Positions 19,486-31,773 of a stretch of 64,000 nucleotides of DNA are shown here, piece by piece (positions within the stretch are counted from its first letter, which is position 1; every line of letters starts with the position of its first letter). Both the position numbers and the translations under genes were made by a program. Where the stretch lies: assembly GCA_029262455.1 (NCBI GenBank), contig JAJCZJ010000126.1, positions 39,696-103,695 of the forward strand, in the 5' to 3' direction. The stretch comes from Deltaproteobacteria bacterium (GTDB lineage: Bacteria; Desulfobacterota; Binatia; HRBIN30; CADEER01). The notes beneath the pieces were generated by a model. That model did no database searches. It worked only from the letters and a program-made list of their open reading frames with translations, and was not told the origin of the DNA.

Positions 19486-20133
19486 ATGGCTCAGATCTTT
19501 CATCCGAGCACGAATACTTTTTCCAAAGTCAGTATCTTTGGTGCTGTGTTCTTGGTCGGCGGTCTCTTGTGGGGACTGGCCGTTGTGAATCGCTCTGGCT
19601 ATGCGACCCAAGCGGGCGTGGCTCGCGAACAACCGGTTCCGTTTAGTCACAGGCATCACAGTGGCGAGCTCGGCCTCGACTGCCGCTATTGTCACACGTC
19701 GGTCGAAGACTCCTCTTCGGCCAATATCCCGCCGACCCAGACCTGCATCAATTGCCATGCGCAGATTTGGGCCGATAGTCCGACGCTCGAGCCGGTCCGC
19801 GCTAGCTACCGCAGCGGCGAATCAATCCAGTGGGTCAAAGTTCACGATCTGCCGGACTTCGTCTACTTCGATCACTCGATCCATATCAACAAGGGAATCG
19901 GCTGCGCCAGTTGCCATGGCCGTGTAGATGAGATGAACCTGGTGCGTCAGGTTTCAACTCTGCAGATGGAATGGTGCGTGGATTGCCACCGCAATCCTGC
20001 CGCACATGTTCGGCCGAAAGAGGAAGTCTTCAACATGAGCTGGTTCACCCAAGACCAGGAGGCGCTCGGGGCGAGGCTGGTCGACGAGTATCACATCGAG
20101 AGCCGCGACGATTGCTCGGTCTGCCACCGCTGA
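19486..20133 (+). CDS. actA: Alternative complex III subunit ActA, pentaheme cytochrome c
   Basis: Five CxxCH motifs (CRYCH, CINCH, CASCH, CVDCH, CSVCH), N-terminal TM, followed by actB. Confidence 0.92.
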   Translation: MAQIFHPSTNTFSKVSIFGAVFLVGGLLWGLAVVNRSGYATQAGVAREQPVPFSHRHHSGELGLDCRYCHTSVEDSSSANIPPTQTCINCHAQIWADSPTLEPVRASYRSGESIQWVKVHDLPDFVYFDHSIHINKGIGCASCHGRVDEMNLVRQVSTLQMEWCVDCHRNPAAHVRPKEEVFNMSWFTQDQEALGARLVDEYHIESRDDCSVCHR

Positions 20134-20151
20134 CCTGGAACTGGAACTGAG

Positions 20152-23124
20152 ATGCCCAACGACGACAACATCGACATCGCTGCTCTGCGACGCAAGCTGA
20201 CCGGTCACTCCGGTCCGGCCTACTGGCGCAGCCTCGACGAACTCGCCGACACGGAGCAGTTTCAGTCGTTTGTCAGATCCGAATTTCCCGCCAAGGCCGA
20301 GCAACTTCTCGATCCTGTCGGCCGACGTCACTTTCTCAAACTGATGGGCGCCTCGTTGGCCTTGGCCGGAGCCTCGGCTTGTACCCGCCAACCCGAAGAG
20401 AAGATCTTCCCGTACACCGAGTCGCCAGAGCACATTGTGCCCGGCAAGCCGCTCCACTTCGCTACCGCCATGCCGCTGGCCGGCGTCGCATCGGGACTAC
20501 TGGTCGAGAGCCATATGGGTCGGCCAACCAAGGTCGAGGGCAATCGTGAGCACCCGGCAAGCCTTGGTGCGACAGACGTGTTCGCCCAAGCTTCGATCCT
20601 CGGGCTGTACGATCCGGATCGGTCCCAGACCATTCGCAATGCCGGCAACATTCGTCCTTGGCCGGCCTTCGCCAGCGTCGTCGCTGCTGCGATGGGTGTG
20701 CAGCGCGAACGGCGTGGCGCGGGGCTGCGCGTCGTCACTGGCACGGTCACCTCGCCGACCCTGGTCGGCCAGATGGAGGCGCTCCTCAGCGACCTGCCGG
20801 AGGCGCAGTGGATCCAGTACGAAGCGGTTGCTCGCGACGCTGTGCGTGCGGCCTCTCGCTTCGCTTTTGGGCGTGATCTCGAGACCCGCTACCGGCTCGA
20901 TCGCGCCGATACGATTCTCGCTCTCGACTCCGACTTTCTCACCAGCGGGCGCGGATCGCTGCGTTATGCCCGCGATTTTGCGCGGCGCCGGCGGCAGGGC
21001 GAGAACCGTCTCTACGCAGTCGAGCCGAGCCCATCGAACACCGGCGCGTCGGCCGACCACCGGCTGCCGTTGTCCGCGACGCTTGTCGAGGAACTGGCGT
21101 TGGCGATCGCGGCCCAGCTCGGCCTGGCGGTGCGCGCTGCCATAGGCGTCGAAGACCATCGAACCTGGATCGCCGCCGTCGCGCGCGACCTGCAGTCCAA
21201 GGGCAAGCGATCTTTGGTCGTTGTGGGGGAATGGCAGTCGGTGACGACCCAGATCCTGGTGCACGCGATGAACGCCCACCTCGGCACGGTCGGGCATACG
21301 GTGGAGTACAGTGAACCGGTCGAAGCCAACGGTCCGTCCGGATTGGTGGCCTTGCGTGAGTTGAGCGAGGCGATGGAAGCGGGCGAGGTCGAAACATTGG
21401 TCGTTGCCGGGGCCAACCCAGTCTACGATGCTCCACTCGATCTGCGCTTTGCCGAGAGGATGCAGAGGGTCGGTTTGCGCATCCACCTTGGACTGTACGA
21501 CGACGAAAGTGCTGAACAGTGCCACTGGCACGTGCCTGAAGCGCATTTCCTCGAGTCGTGGAGCGATGTGCGGGCATACGATGGTACCGTCTCGATCATT
21601 CAGCCGATGTTGGCACCGCTCTATGGCGGCAAGACAGTGCACGAACTCGTCGCGGTGCTCGCCGGTGCTAAGAAGGCGACTAGTTACGACATCGTGCGGT
21701 CGCACTGGCGCGATCGGTTGGCCGACCCCTTTGAAGCGAGCTGGCGCAAGGCTGTGCACGATGGTGTCGTAGCCGACACGGCCCTGCCCACGGTGCAGCC
21801 GAACTGGATGGCCCCGCCAGGGACGCAGCTCCCGATACGAGTCACGCCGACGGGTCGAGACGATTGGCAAGTGGTCTTCCGCCCCGATCCATCGGTGTAT
21901 GACGGCCGCTTCGCCAACAATGGCTGGTTGCAGGAATTGCCGCGGCCGGTCACGCGTCTCACCTGGGACAATGCAGCCTGGATCTCGCCGGCTTCGGCGG
22001 AACGCCTCGGCGTCGGCAACGGCGACGTCATCGAGATCGCGGACGGTGACCGACAAGTGAAGGCCCCGGCATGGATCGTGCCGGGCCAGGCTGGTGACAC
22101 GATTACGCTGCATCTCGGCAACGGCCGTCGACGAGCCGGCTATGTCGCTTCCGGCGCTGGCTTCGACGTCGGCCCGCTGCGTCTGTCGACCCAACCCTGG
22201 ACGATCGAGGCTGCGGCCGTCCGCAAGACGGATGCAACCTATCCTCTCGCATGCACCCAGGACCATTTCTCGATGGAGGGACGCGACCTCGTGCGTGTCG
22301 AGACCGTCGGGGCCGAAGCTGATAGCCACGGTGCGGCGCATCATTCGGCAACACAACACGAGGATCTTTCGATGTATCCTCCGGTACCGTACGAAGGATA
22401 CGCCTGGGGTATGTCGATCGACCTCAGCTCGTGTACGGGCTGCAATGCCTGCGTCGTTTCGTGCCAATCCGAGAACAATATTCCCGTCGTCGGCAAGGAT
22501 CAGGTTGCAATCGGGCGGGAGATGCACTGGATTCGGATCGATCGATACTTCGGCGGCGACCTCGACGCGCCGGAGATCTTCCAGCAGCCGGTGCCGTGCA
22601 TGCACTGCGAGCAAGCGCCGTGCGAAGTCGTGTGTCCGGTCAACGCTACCGTCCATTCGGACGAAGGCTTGAACGACATGGTGTACAATCGCTGCGTCGG
22701 CACCCGCTACTGCTCGAACAACTGTCCCTACAAAGTGCGCCGATTCAACTTTTTCCTCTACACCGAACCACGTGCCGATATCGTCAAGATGGCGGCGAAT
22801 CCCGACGTCACCGTGCGCAGCCGCGGGGTCATGGAGAAGTGCACGTATTGCGTGCAGCGCATCAGCCAAACGCGGATCACGGCGAAGAAGGAGGGGCGCG
22901 CGATTCGAGACGGCGAGGTCGTGACCGCGTGTCAAGCCGTGTGCCCAACCGAAGCGATCGTCTTCGGCGATATCAACGACCCGAACAGCAACGTCTCGCG
23001 GCAGAAGGCAAGTCCGCGCAACTACGCACTTCTCGCAGAACTCGGAACCAAGCCGCGCACGACTTACCTGTCCGGGATCCGCAATCCGAATCCGGAACTC
23101 GAGGCGGCCGAGAAGCACGCCTGA
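20152..23124 (+). CDS. actB: Alternative complex III subunit ActB (Mo-pterin-oxidoreductase-like + Fe-S ferredoxin domain)
   Basis: GRRHFLKLMGASLALAGASACTRQPEEKIFPY; C-terminal Fe-S motifs CTGCNACVVSCQSEN, CMHCEQAPCEVVCPVNAT, CVGTRYCSNNCPYKVRRFNFF, CQAVCPTEAIVFGD. Confidence 0.94.
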   Translation: MPNDDNIDIAALRRKLTGHSGPAYWRSLDELADTEQFQSFVRSEFPAKAEQLLDPVGRRHFLKLMGASLALAGASACTRQPEEKIFPYTESPEHIVPGKPLHFATAMPLAGVASGLLVESHMGRPTKVEGNREHPASLGATDVFAQASILGLYDPDRSQTIRNAGNIRPWPAFASVVAAAMGVQRERRGAGLRVVTGTVTSPTLVGQMEALLSDLPEAQWIQYEAVARDAVRAASRFAFGRDLETRYRLDRADTILALDSDFLTSGRGSLRYARDFARRRRQGENRLYAVEPSPSNTGASADHRLPLSATLVEELALAIAAQLGLAVRAAIGVEDHRTWIAAVARDLQSKGKRSLVVVGEWQSVTTQILVHAMNAHLGTVGHTVEYSEPVEANGPSGLVALRELSEAMEAGEVETLVVAGANPVYDAPLDLRFAERMQRVGLRIHLGLYDDESAEQCHWHVPEAHFLESWSDVRAYDGTVSIIQPMLAPLYGGKTVHELVAVLAGAKKATSYDIVRSHWRDRLADPFEASWRKAVHDGVVADTALPTVQPNWMAPPGTQLPIRVTPTGRDDWQVVFRPDPSVYDGRFANNGWLQELPRPVTRLTWDNAAWISPASAERLGVGNGDVIEIADGDRQVKAPAWIVPGQAGDTITLHLGNGRRRAGYVASGAGFDVGPLRLSTQPWTIEAAAVRKTDATYPLACTQDHFSMEGRDLVRVETVGAEADSHGAAHHSATQHEDLSMYPPVPYEGYAWGMSIDLSSCTGCNACVVSCQSENNIPVVGKDQVAIGREMHWIRIDRYFGGDLDAPEIFQQPVPCMHCEQAPCEVVCPVNATVHSDEGLNDMVYNRCVGTRYCSNNCPYKVRRFNFFLYTEPRADIVKMAANPDVTVRSRGVMEKCTYCVQRISQTRITAKKEGRAIRDGEVVTACQAVCPTEAIVFGDINDPNSNVSRQKASPRNYALLAELGTKPRTTYLSGIRNPNPELEAAEKHA

Positions 23125-23134
23125 AGACCCAGCC

Positions 23135-24564
<1,430 letters not shown>

Positions 24565-24568
<4 letters not shown>

Positions 24569-25098
24569 GCGCTGGTATCTACGGATTGATGGCTGAATTC
24601 AGCGATCCGAGCGCTCTGGTCTCAGCAGCGCGTAAGACACGCGAGGCGGGTTATGTTCGAATCGATGCCTACACGCCGTACCCAATCGAAGAGCTCGATG
24701 AGGCGATCGGCATCCATCATACGCGCTTGCCGATGATCGCTCTGATCGGTGGAATCGTTGGCGGGTTGGCGGGATTTGGTCTGCAGTACTGGACGTCGGT
24801 GATCGACTATCCGATCAACGTCGGTGGTCGCCCACTCTTCAGTTGGCCGGCATTCATTCCTGTCGCGTTCGAGTGCACGATCCTCGGCGCCGCGCTGTCG
24901 GCGGTCTTCGGCATGCTCGGGTTGAACGGGCTCCCGCAGCCCTACCATCCTGTGTTCAACGTACCGCGCTTTGCCCTCGCTTCTCGTGACCGCTTCTTTC
25001 TGTGCATCGAGGCGGCCGATCCGAACTTCGACGCCGATGAAACTTGGAGCTTCCTCAGTAGGCTCCAACCGCGCCAGGTATCCCAGGTCGATGAATAG
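24565..25098 (+). CDS. actD: Alternative complex III subunit ActD (DUF3341)
   Basis: IYGLMAEFSDPSALVSAARKTREAGYVRIDAYTPYPIEELDEAIG; two TM; ATGA overlap with actC. Confidence 0.92.
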
Positions 25099-25672
25099 GC
25101 TCGTGCCCTACATCGTAGTGGTATTGCTCGTCGCCGTTTCGGCGTGTCGGCAGGACATGCACGACCAGGACAAGTACGAGGCGCTGGAGAAAAATGAGTT
25201 CTTCGACGACCAGCGCGCCTCACGTCCGCGTCTGCCGGGCACGGTTGCGCGCGGCCATCTACAAGCTGACGATGCGCTTTATCGTGGCGAGGTCGACGGT
25301 GCTCTCGTCGCGCAGGTTCCTCTGGCGATTGACCGAGCGCTATTGGCGCGCGGGCGTGAGCGCTTCGACATCTACTGCTCGCCCTGCCATGACCGGGTCG
25401 GCACTGGCAACGGGATGATCGTACAGCGCGGCTACAAGCAGCCTGCGTCTCTGCACGATCCGCGGCTGCGCGCATTGCCTGACGGATACTTCTTCCAGGC
25501 CATCACGAATGGTTTCGGCGTGATGCCGAGTTACGCCGGCCAGGTGCCGGCGCGCGACCGTTGGGCGATCGTAGCGTACATTCGGGCTCTCCAGTTGAGT
25601 CAGTCGGCAGCTCTGGCGGAACTCGACGCGGCCGATGTCGACCGCCTCCAGAGGGCTGGGGAAACGCAATGA
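25091..25672 (+). CDS. actE: Alternative complex III subunit ActE, monoheme cytochrome c
   Basis: Lipobox-like VAVSAC; RFDIYCSPCHDRVGTGNGMIVQRGY; overlaps actD stop. Confidence 0.9.
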   Translation: MNRLVPYIVVVLLVAVSACRQDMHDQDKYEALEKNEFFDDQRASRPRLPGTVARGHLQADDALYRGEVDGALVAQVPLAIDRALLARGRERFDIYCSPCHDRVGTGNGMIVQRGYKQPASLHDPRLRALPDGYFFQAITNGFGVMPSYAGQVPARDRWAIVAYIRALQLSQSAALAELDAADVDRLQRAGETQ

Positions 25673-26853
25673 ATCCAGGGGAAGCCTACCTGTTGCCCAG
25701 GGATAGCCCGCTCGAGCAAATGGCGACGTTTGCGGGGGTCTGCGGACTCGTCGGGTTTGTCGTTTGTGGTGCGATGGCGGTAGCGACTCCCGCTGCAGTG
25801 GCCGAGTCGTATCTGTTCGCCTTTCTGTTCTGGAGTGGCATTCCGCTGGGTTCGCTGGCGATCCTGATGCTGCAACATATCACGGGTGGTGCTTGGGGCG
25901 CTGTCTTGCGACGCATCCTGGAAGCGGCGACGCGCACGTTGCCCTTGCTGGCGATTCTTTTTTTGCCGATCCTTTTCAGTACCGGGCTGCTCTTCGAATG
26001 GGCGCGACCCGAGGTGGTCGAGCACGACTTGGTGTTGCAGCACAAGCGCGCCTATCTCAACGTACCGTTCTTCGCCTTTCGGGCTGTTCTTTACTTCGTC
26101 GTCTGGATTGTTTTGTCGCACTTCTTGAGCGAGTGGTCGCGCCGGCAGGACCGTGCCCCCGAGTCGATCGGTCTTCGATTGGAGAACATAAGCCGCGGCG
26201 GCCTGTTGTTGTTCGTGCTGACCATGACCTTTGCATCGATCGATTGGGCGATGTCGCTCGAGCCGCATTGGTATTCGACGATGTACGGGATCCTGTTCAT
26301 CGGCGGGCAAGTTCTCAGTGCGCTGGCCTTTGTCATCCCGGTAACAGCAGTCCTGGCGGCCAGACCGCCGATGTTGGAAGTGATGACCGCCGACCGTTTC
26401 CAGGATCTCGGCAAGTTGCTGTTGGCGTTTGTCATGGTGTGGGCCTACTTCTCGTTTTCGCAGTTTCTCATCATCTGGTCTGCCGACTTGCCCGAGGAAA
26501 CGCCGTGGTACTTGCGACGGCTTAGTCAAGGCTGGCAGTGGGCGGCGATCGCACTGATCATCCTACACTTCATGCTGCCGTTCGTTCTGCTGCTGTCGCG
26601 CGATTTGAAGCGCAGCCGGCGTTGGCTGATGGCGGTTGCGGCTGTCGTTCTGGCGATGCGTGCGATCGATCTTTCTTGGCTCGTTCTACCGGCCTTCGAT
26701 CGCGGCGGATTGCTCTGGGTCCCAAGCGACTTCGCAGCGTTTCTCGGGGTCGGGGGCCTCTGGTTCTACTATTACGTCAGGCAATTGCGCAGCGCTCCGA
26801 TGCTTCCGCTCAACGACGAGTCATTGCCGGAGATGCGAGGATTGCAGCCATGA
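25669..26853 (+). CDS. actF: Alternative complex III subunit ActF (integral membrane, NrfD-like)
   Basis: 10-TM; FASIDWAMSLEPHWYSTMYGILFIGGQ; FSQFLIIWSADLPEE; ATGA overlap with actE. Confidence 0.9.
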   Translation: MNPGEAYLLPRDSPLEQMATFAGVCGLVGFVVCGAMAVATPAAVAESYLFAFLFWSGIPLGSLAILMLQHITGGAWGAVLRRILEAATRTLPLLAILFLPILFSTGLLFEWARPEVVEHDLVLQHKRAYLNVPFFAFRAVLYFVVWIVLSHFLSEWSRRQDRAPESIGLRLENISRGGLLLFVLTMTFASIDWAMSLEPHWYSTMYGILFIGGQVLSALAFVIPVTAVLAARPPMLEVMTADRFQDLGKLLLAFVMVWAYFSFSQFLIIWSADLPEETPWYLRRLSQGWQWAAIALIILHFMLPFVLLLSRDLKRSRRWLMAVAAVVLAMRAIDLSWLVLPAFDRGGLLWVPSDFAAFLGVGGLWFYYYVRQLRSAPMLPLNDESLPEMRGLQP

Positions 26854-27254
26854 GCGACGAGCGCACTCCGCCCCTCGGTTACGAGAAACGCGACGTCCGT
26901 TTTGGCCCTGTTTTGATCGCGGGGGGGCTGGTCATCGGATTGACGCTGTTGAGTGCTTTCGCGATGATCGGTGTCTTCGGACGGCTGGCCGACCTGGAGG
27001 CTTCACGCTCAAACCCGCGCAATCCGCTGGCCAGCACGGTGAGGAAGGAACCTCCGCAGCCGCGGCTGCAGGCGCGCCCGATCGAAGATCTCCTGACGCT
27101 GCGTGCTGCTGAAGATGAGCGGCTGCACAATTATGCCTGGGTCGACCGTGAGAAGGGCGTTGCACGCGTGCCGATCGAGCGCGCCATCGACTTGTTTCTG
27201 GCGCGGCGTGGCGGCGGGTCGGGCGGCGACGCGCCACGGGGTTCAGAGCGATGA
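26850..27254 (+). CDS. Single-TM accessory protein of ACIII/cox cluster
   Basis: 134 aa; one TM, LLTLRAAEDERLHNYAWVDREKGVARVPIERAIDLFLAR, small protein often found between act and cox/SCO genes. Confidence 0.75.
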   Translation: MSDERTPPLGYEKRDVRFGPVLIAGGLVIGLTLLSAFAMIGVFGRLADLEASRSNPRNPLASTVRKEPPQPRLQARPIEDLLTLRAAEDERLHNYAWVDREKGVARVPIERAIDLFLARRGGGSGGDAPRGSER

Positions 27255-28051
27255 CCAGTCGGGCGGCGATGGGAGTTGTCACCGTGGCGCTCTGCTGTGT
27301 TCAGCCGACTTGCGCAGAGGTCCCGAAGGAGCTGCGCGATATCGGGATCGAGCAGCGTTTGAATGAATCGGTACCGTTGCAACTACCGTTTCGTGACGAA
27401 AGCGGCGCGGCGGTGCATCTCGGGGATTACTTCGGCGCGAGACCGGTCGTGCTTGCGCTGGTCTACTACGAGTGCCCGATGCTGTGCACGTTGGTCCTGA
27501 ATGGCTTGGTCTCTTCTCTAAAGGCTGTGTCGTTCGATGCCGGCGACGAGTTCGAAGTCGTCGCGGTCAGCATCGACCCAGACGAAACACCCGCCATGGC
27601 ATTGGCCAAGAAGGAAACCTATCTCAAAGCTTACCGGCGCCCGGACGCGGCTCGGGGGTGGCACTTCCTCACGGGTGATGAGGAGTCGATCCGTCAGCTC
27701 GCCGAAGCGATCGGCTTTCGTTACCGCTACGATCCTGCCAGTGGCGAGTTTGCGCACGCTGCCGGGGTTACGGTTCTCACACCGCGCGGCAAGATCGCGC
27801 GCTACTTCTACGGCGTCGAGTATGCGCCGCGCGACCTCCGCCTCGGTTTGATCGAAGCGGCGGCGGAGACGATTGGCACCGCGGCCGACCAGCTGCTGCT
27901 CTTTTGTTTCCGCTATGACGCGGCAACCGGCCGCTATAGCGCGGCGGTGCTGAACCTGGTGCGCCTCGGCGGGGTTTTGACTGTGCTGTCTTTCGCCGTG
28001 TTTGTTTTCTACACACGGCAGCGCGAAACCCGCGTGCAGACGGCGACATAG
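27251..28051 (+). CDS. SCO1/SenC family copper chaperone
   Basis: VLALVYYECPMLCTLVLNGL (CxxxC), C-terminal TM; ATGA overlap. Confidence 0.9.
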   Translation: MTSRAAMGVVTVALCCVQPTCAEVPKELRDIGIEQRLNESVPLQLPFRDESGAAVHLGDYFGARPVVLALVYYECPMLCTLVLNGLVSSLKAVSFDAGDEFEVVAVSIDPDETPAMALAKKETYLKAYRRPDAARGWHFLTGDEESIRQLAEAIGFRYRYDPASGEFAHAAGVTVLTPRGKIARYFYGVEYAPRDLRLGLIEAAAETIGTAADQLLLFCFRYDAATGRYSAAVLNLVRLGGVLTVLSFAVFVFYTRQRETRVQTAT

Positions 28052-28060
28052 AGCTGCTTT

Positions 28061-29059
28061 ATGGCAAAGTTCTCGTTATTCCCAGAAAGCGCATCGACGA
28101 TCGCCGGGCAGGTCGACGGGCTGTTCTTTTTCATGATTGCGGTGAGCACCTTTTTCGGCCTCTTGGTTGCGGGCCTGGTCGTGTTCCTGTCGATTCGTTA
28201 TCGGCGCCGTAGCGACGCCGTGGCGACGGACCCACCCCTCCTCAATTCGCTCAGGCTCGAGGTGGCGTGGACGATCATCCCGTTTCTGATCTCGATGGTC
28301 ATGTTTTATTGGGGTGCCAGCGTCTACGTGACGATGGCGCGACCGCCGGACGACGCCGAGGAGATCTTTGTCGTCGGGAAGCAGTGGATGTGGAAGCTGC
28401 AGCACATCGAAGGGCGGCGCGAAATCAACGAACTGCATGTACCGGTGGGCCAACCCATTAAGCTCACCATGACTTCCGAAGACGTCATCCACAGTTTCTA
28501 CGTGCCTGCCTTTCGAATTAAAGCGGATGTCGTACCGGGTCGCTACAACACGTTGTGGTTTGAGGCGACGAAGGTCGGTACCTATCACTTGTTCTGCGCC
28601 GAGTACTGCGGCACTGAGCACTCGAAGATGATCGGCAGCGTGTATGTGATGGAGCCATCCGACTTTCAGGAATGGCTGAGCGGCGGCAGCGGTTCCGCTG
28701 CCCGTTCTGCGGCCCCGGTCGAGGTGGGGCGGACTCTCTTTGCGGAGAAGGGCTGCGTCACTTGCCACAAGGCCGAAGGGTCGATGATGGGGCCGTCTTT
28801 GGTCGGGATCTTCGGCAGCGAACGCGAACTCGCCGCGGGGACGAGAGTCGTCGTCGATGAGGACTATCTGCGTGAATCGGTCTTGAACCCGCAGGCGAAG
28901 ATCGTCGCCGGCTATCAGCCGGTGATGCCGACGTTCGCCGGACAGCTCGACGAGGAGGAGTTGCTCGCATTGGTGCAGTACATCAAGTCTCTCGAGCCGG
29001 TGGACGCGCGCGACGAGTCGGCGGAGGCGCACGCGGGGCAAGGTGAAGGCAATGGATAG
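28061..29059 (+). CDS. coxB: Cytochrome c oxidase subunit II with fused C-terminal cytochrome c
   Basis: CuA site [12 protein letters not shown]; heme c CVTCHK. Confidence 0.95.
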   Translation: MAKFSLFPESASTIAGQVDGLFFFMIAVSTFFGLLVAGLVVFLSIRYRRRSDAVATDPPLLNSLRLEVAWTIIPFLISMVMFYWGASVYVTMARPPDDAEEIFVVGKQWMWKLQHIEGRREINELHVPVGQPIKLTMTSEDVIHSFYVPAFRIKADVVPGRYNTLWFEATKVGTYHLFCAEYCGTEHSKMIGSVYVMEPSDFQEWLSGGSGSAARSAAPVEVGRTLFAEKGCVTCHKAEGSMMGPSLVGIFGSERELAAGTRVVVDEDYLRESVLNPQAKIVAGYQPVMPTFAGQLDEEELLALVQYIKSLEPVDARDESAEAHAGQGEGNG

Positions 29060-30662
29060 GGCTGAGAAGGCCGTGGACTACCTCAATGCGGACTACGGCG
29101 TTCGCTCATGGCTGTTGACTCGTGACCACAAGCGGATCGCTATACTCTACTTACTTTCGATTACCGTGATGTTCATGCTCGGCAGCGTCTTCGCCGTCTT
29201 GATCCGCCTCGAGCTGCTAACCCCGGCGGGTGATGTGGTTCAGGCAGACACGTACAACAAGCTCTTCACGATGCACGGCATCGTCATGATCTTCTTCTTT
29301 TTGGTGCCGTCGATCCCGGCTGTGTTGGGGAACTTCCTGCTACCGCTGATGATCGGGGCCAGAGATCTGGCGTTTCCCCGCCTGAACTTGCTGAGCTGGT
29401 ACGTCTATATGGTCGGGGCTGCGTTCACCCTGTGGGCGGTGATCACAGGTGGTGTCGATACGGGCTGGACCTTCTACACGCCCTACAGCACGACCGCTTC
29501 GCACACCAATGTGCTGGCCACGGCCGTCGGCATCTTTATCACCGGCTTCTCTTCCATTCTCACGGGCGTCAACTTCATCGTAACGATCCACACGATGCGC
29601 GCTCCCGGGATGACTTGGTTTCGCCTACCACTGTTCGTCTGGGCTCACTACGCAACCAGTCTGATCATGATTCTCGGTACGCCTGTGATCGCAATTACGA
29701 TCCTCATGCTCGGGCTCGAGAGAGCCTTTGGTATTGGCATCTTCGACCCCGCGCTCGGCGGCGACCCGATCCTCTTTCAGCACTTGTTCTGGTTCTACTC
29801 GCATCCCGCAGTTTACATCATGATCCTACCCAGCATGGGAGTGGTCAGCGAGATCATTACCTGCTTCGCGCGCCGGCGGATCTTTGGCTACAGCTTCATC
29901 GCCGCCTCTAGTCTCGCGATTGCCGTCTTCGGATTCCTTGTCTGGGGCCACCATATGTTCACTTCTACGCAGTCGGTGTACGCGGCGATGGTGTTCTCCG
30001 TCCTGAGCTTTGCCGTCGCCGTCCCATCGGCGGTTAAGGTGTTCAACTGGACCGCAACCTTGTATCGCGGCTCGATCACTTTCGAAGCCCCGATGCTGTT
30101 CGCGCTCGGATTCATCGGACTCTTCACGATCGGCGGGCTGACGGGACTCTTCCTGGCGGCGCTCGGACTCGATGTTCACGTTCACGACACCTACTTTGTC
30201 GTGGCCCACTTCCACTACATCATGGTCGGCGGCGCGTTGATGGGATATCTCGGGGCCATACACTTCTGGTGGCCCAAGATGACCGGGCGGATGTATCCGG
30301 AGGCGCCGGCCCGCATCTCGGCGGCGTTGGTGTTCGTCGGTTTCAATTTGACGTTTTTCCCGCAGTTCATCCTCGGCTACCTCGGCATGCCGCGGCGTTA
30401 CCACGCCTATCCGGAGGAGTTCCAGGTGTTGAATGTGATGTCGACGACTGGGGCGTCGATCCTCGGCGTCGGTTATCTGGTGCCGTTGTGCTACTTGATC
30501 TGGTCGCTGTGGCGCGGTCGCGTCGCCGAGGCGAACCCGTGGGGCGCTGCGGGACTGGAGTGGCGAACCAACTCGCCGCCCCCGACAGAGAACTTCGCTG
30601 CCACTCCGATCGTGGAGGAGGAAGCGTACGCCTACCCGCTGAAGGAGCCTGAAGTTGTCTAG
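29043..30662 (+). CDS. coxA: Cytochrome c oxidase subunit I (A2-type heme-copper oxidase)
   Basis: [86 protein letters not shown]. Start could be 29052. Confidence 0.96.
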   Translation: MKAMDRAEKAVDYLNADYGVRSWLLTRDHKRIAILYLLSITVMFMLGSVFAVLIRLELLTPAGDVVQADTYNKLFTMHGIVMIFFFLVPSIPAVLGNFLLPLMIGARDLAFPRLNLLSWYVYMVGAAFTLWAVITGGVDTGWTFYTPYSTTASHTNVLATAVGIFITGFSSILTGVNFIVTIHTMRAPGMTWFRLPLFVWAHYATSLIMILGTPVIAITILMLGLERAFGIGIFDPALGGDPILFQHLFWFYSHPAVYIMILPSMGVVSEIITCFARRRIFGYSFIAASSLAIAVFGFLVWGHHMFTSTQSVYAAMVFSVLSFAVAVPSAVKVFNWTATLYRGSITFEAPMLFALGFIGLFTIGGLTGLFLAALGLDVHVHDTYFVVAHFHYIMVGGALMGYLGAIHFWWPKMTGRMYPEAPARISAALVFVGFNLTFFPQFILGYLGMPRRYHAYPEEFQVLNVMSTTGASILGVGYLVPLCYLIWSLWRGRVAEANPWGAAGLEWRTNSPPPTENFAATPIVEEEAYAYPLKEPEVV

Positions 30663-31296
30663 CCGCACATCGACAGTCGCTCACCAGTTCGACGATGCCG
30701 AGCAGCAGCGCAACGCGTCGACGCTCGGGATATGGGTGTTCCTGGTGACAGAGATCATGATGTTCGGCGGGCTCTTTACCGCGTACGTACTGTATCGATC
30801 GAGCTATCCGGAAGCGTTCGCCGCGGCCAGTCACCACCTCAATGCGACGCTTGGCGCTGCCAATACCATCGTCCTTCTCTCCAGCAGTTTGTCGATGGCG
30901 TTGGCAGTGCGCGCTTCGCAAGTCGGCTCGCGCTGGGGCACGGTCGCCGGACTCGTCGTCACGATTGTCCTCGGTTGCATCTTCCTCGGCGTCAAAGGTT
31001 ATGAGTACGCGAGCAAATTCGAGGAGAACCTCGTACCCGGGCCATTCTTCGACTTGCCGGGTGCCGAGCCCCAGAGCGAACTCTTCTTCTCGCTCTATTT
31101 CGCAATGACCGGGCTACACGCCGTACACATGGTGATTGGGGTCGGAGTCCTCGCAACCTTGGTGGTGATGGCCCTGCGGCGCCGCTTCGACGCCGACTAC
31201 CACAATCCGGTCGAAATCGGCGGACTGTACTGGCACTTCGTCGATATCGTCTGGATTTATCTGTTCCCCTTGTTGTACTTATTGGGAAGGCATTGA
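30655..31296 (+). CDS. coxC: Cytochrome c oxidase subunit III
   Basis: [56 protein letters not shown]. Confidence 0.95.
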   Translation: MSSRTSTVAHQFDDAEQQRNASTLGIWVFLVTEIMMFGGLFTAYVLYRSSYPEAFAAASHHLNATLGAANTIVLLSSSLSMALAVRASQVGSRWGTVAGLVVTIVLGCIFLGVKGYEYASKFEENLVPGPFFDLPGAEPQSELFFSLYFAMTGLHAVHMVIGVGVLATLVVMALRRRFDADYHNPVEIGGLYWHFVDIVWIYLFPLLYLLGRH

Positions 31297-31306
31297 AAGG
31301 GCGTCG

Positions 31307-31606
31307 ATGGCTAGCCACGTCACCTCGCGACTCGTATTGTTCGTGATCTTTTTCGTCCTCGTCGGGCTAACGGCGTTGACGGTGTGGGTCGCCTACCAGG
31401 ACCTCGGGTCGTGGAACGCTCCGGTAGCCGTTGCAATAGCTACCCTGAAGGCAATGTTGGTCATCGTCATCTTCATGGAGATGCGCTTCGGCCAGCCCCT
31501 GACTTGGTTTGCCGGCGCGTCGGGAGTGCTGTTCTTGCTGTTGCTCATCGGCATGACAATGGCCGACGCTATGAGCCGCGGCTGGCTGGGTGTTCCGGGC
31601 AAATAG
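31307..31606 (+). CDS. Cytochrome c oxidase subunit IV-like small membrane protein
   Basis: 99 aa, three TM, LKAMLVIVIFMEMRF; follows coxC. Confidence 0.85.
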   Translation: MASHVTSRLVLFVIFFVLVGLTALTVWVAYQDLGSWNAPVAVAIATLKAMLVIVIFMEMRFGQPLTWFAGASGVLFLLLLIGMTMADAMSRGWLGVPGK

Positions 31607-31773
31607 CCCGGCTTGCCTCCTCCTTTAGGGACCAGGCAACGGGGCGCGATAATCTCAGTCGGGCCAGAGCGACGCGTTGCCCGAATTCCCCGTCCGCAGT
31701 AGAGCAATTGTGAGCGCGAGGCGGCACTCTCCGACGGCATCGGCGTGGCTTGGAAACGGAGTACTCGAATAGA

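Noticed and set aside
28076-29041. 321-aa minus-strand ORF opposite coxB
   Set aside because: Shadow of a definitive CuA/heme c subunit II gene.
29826-30668. 280-aa minus-strand ORF opposite coxA
   Set aside because: Arg/Glu/His-rich translation without domains; coxA is unambiguous.
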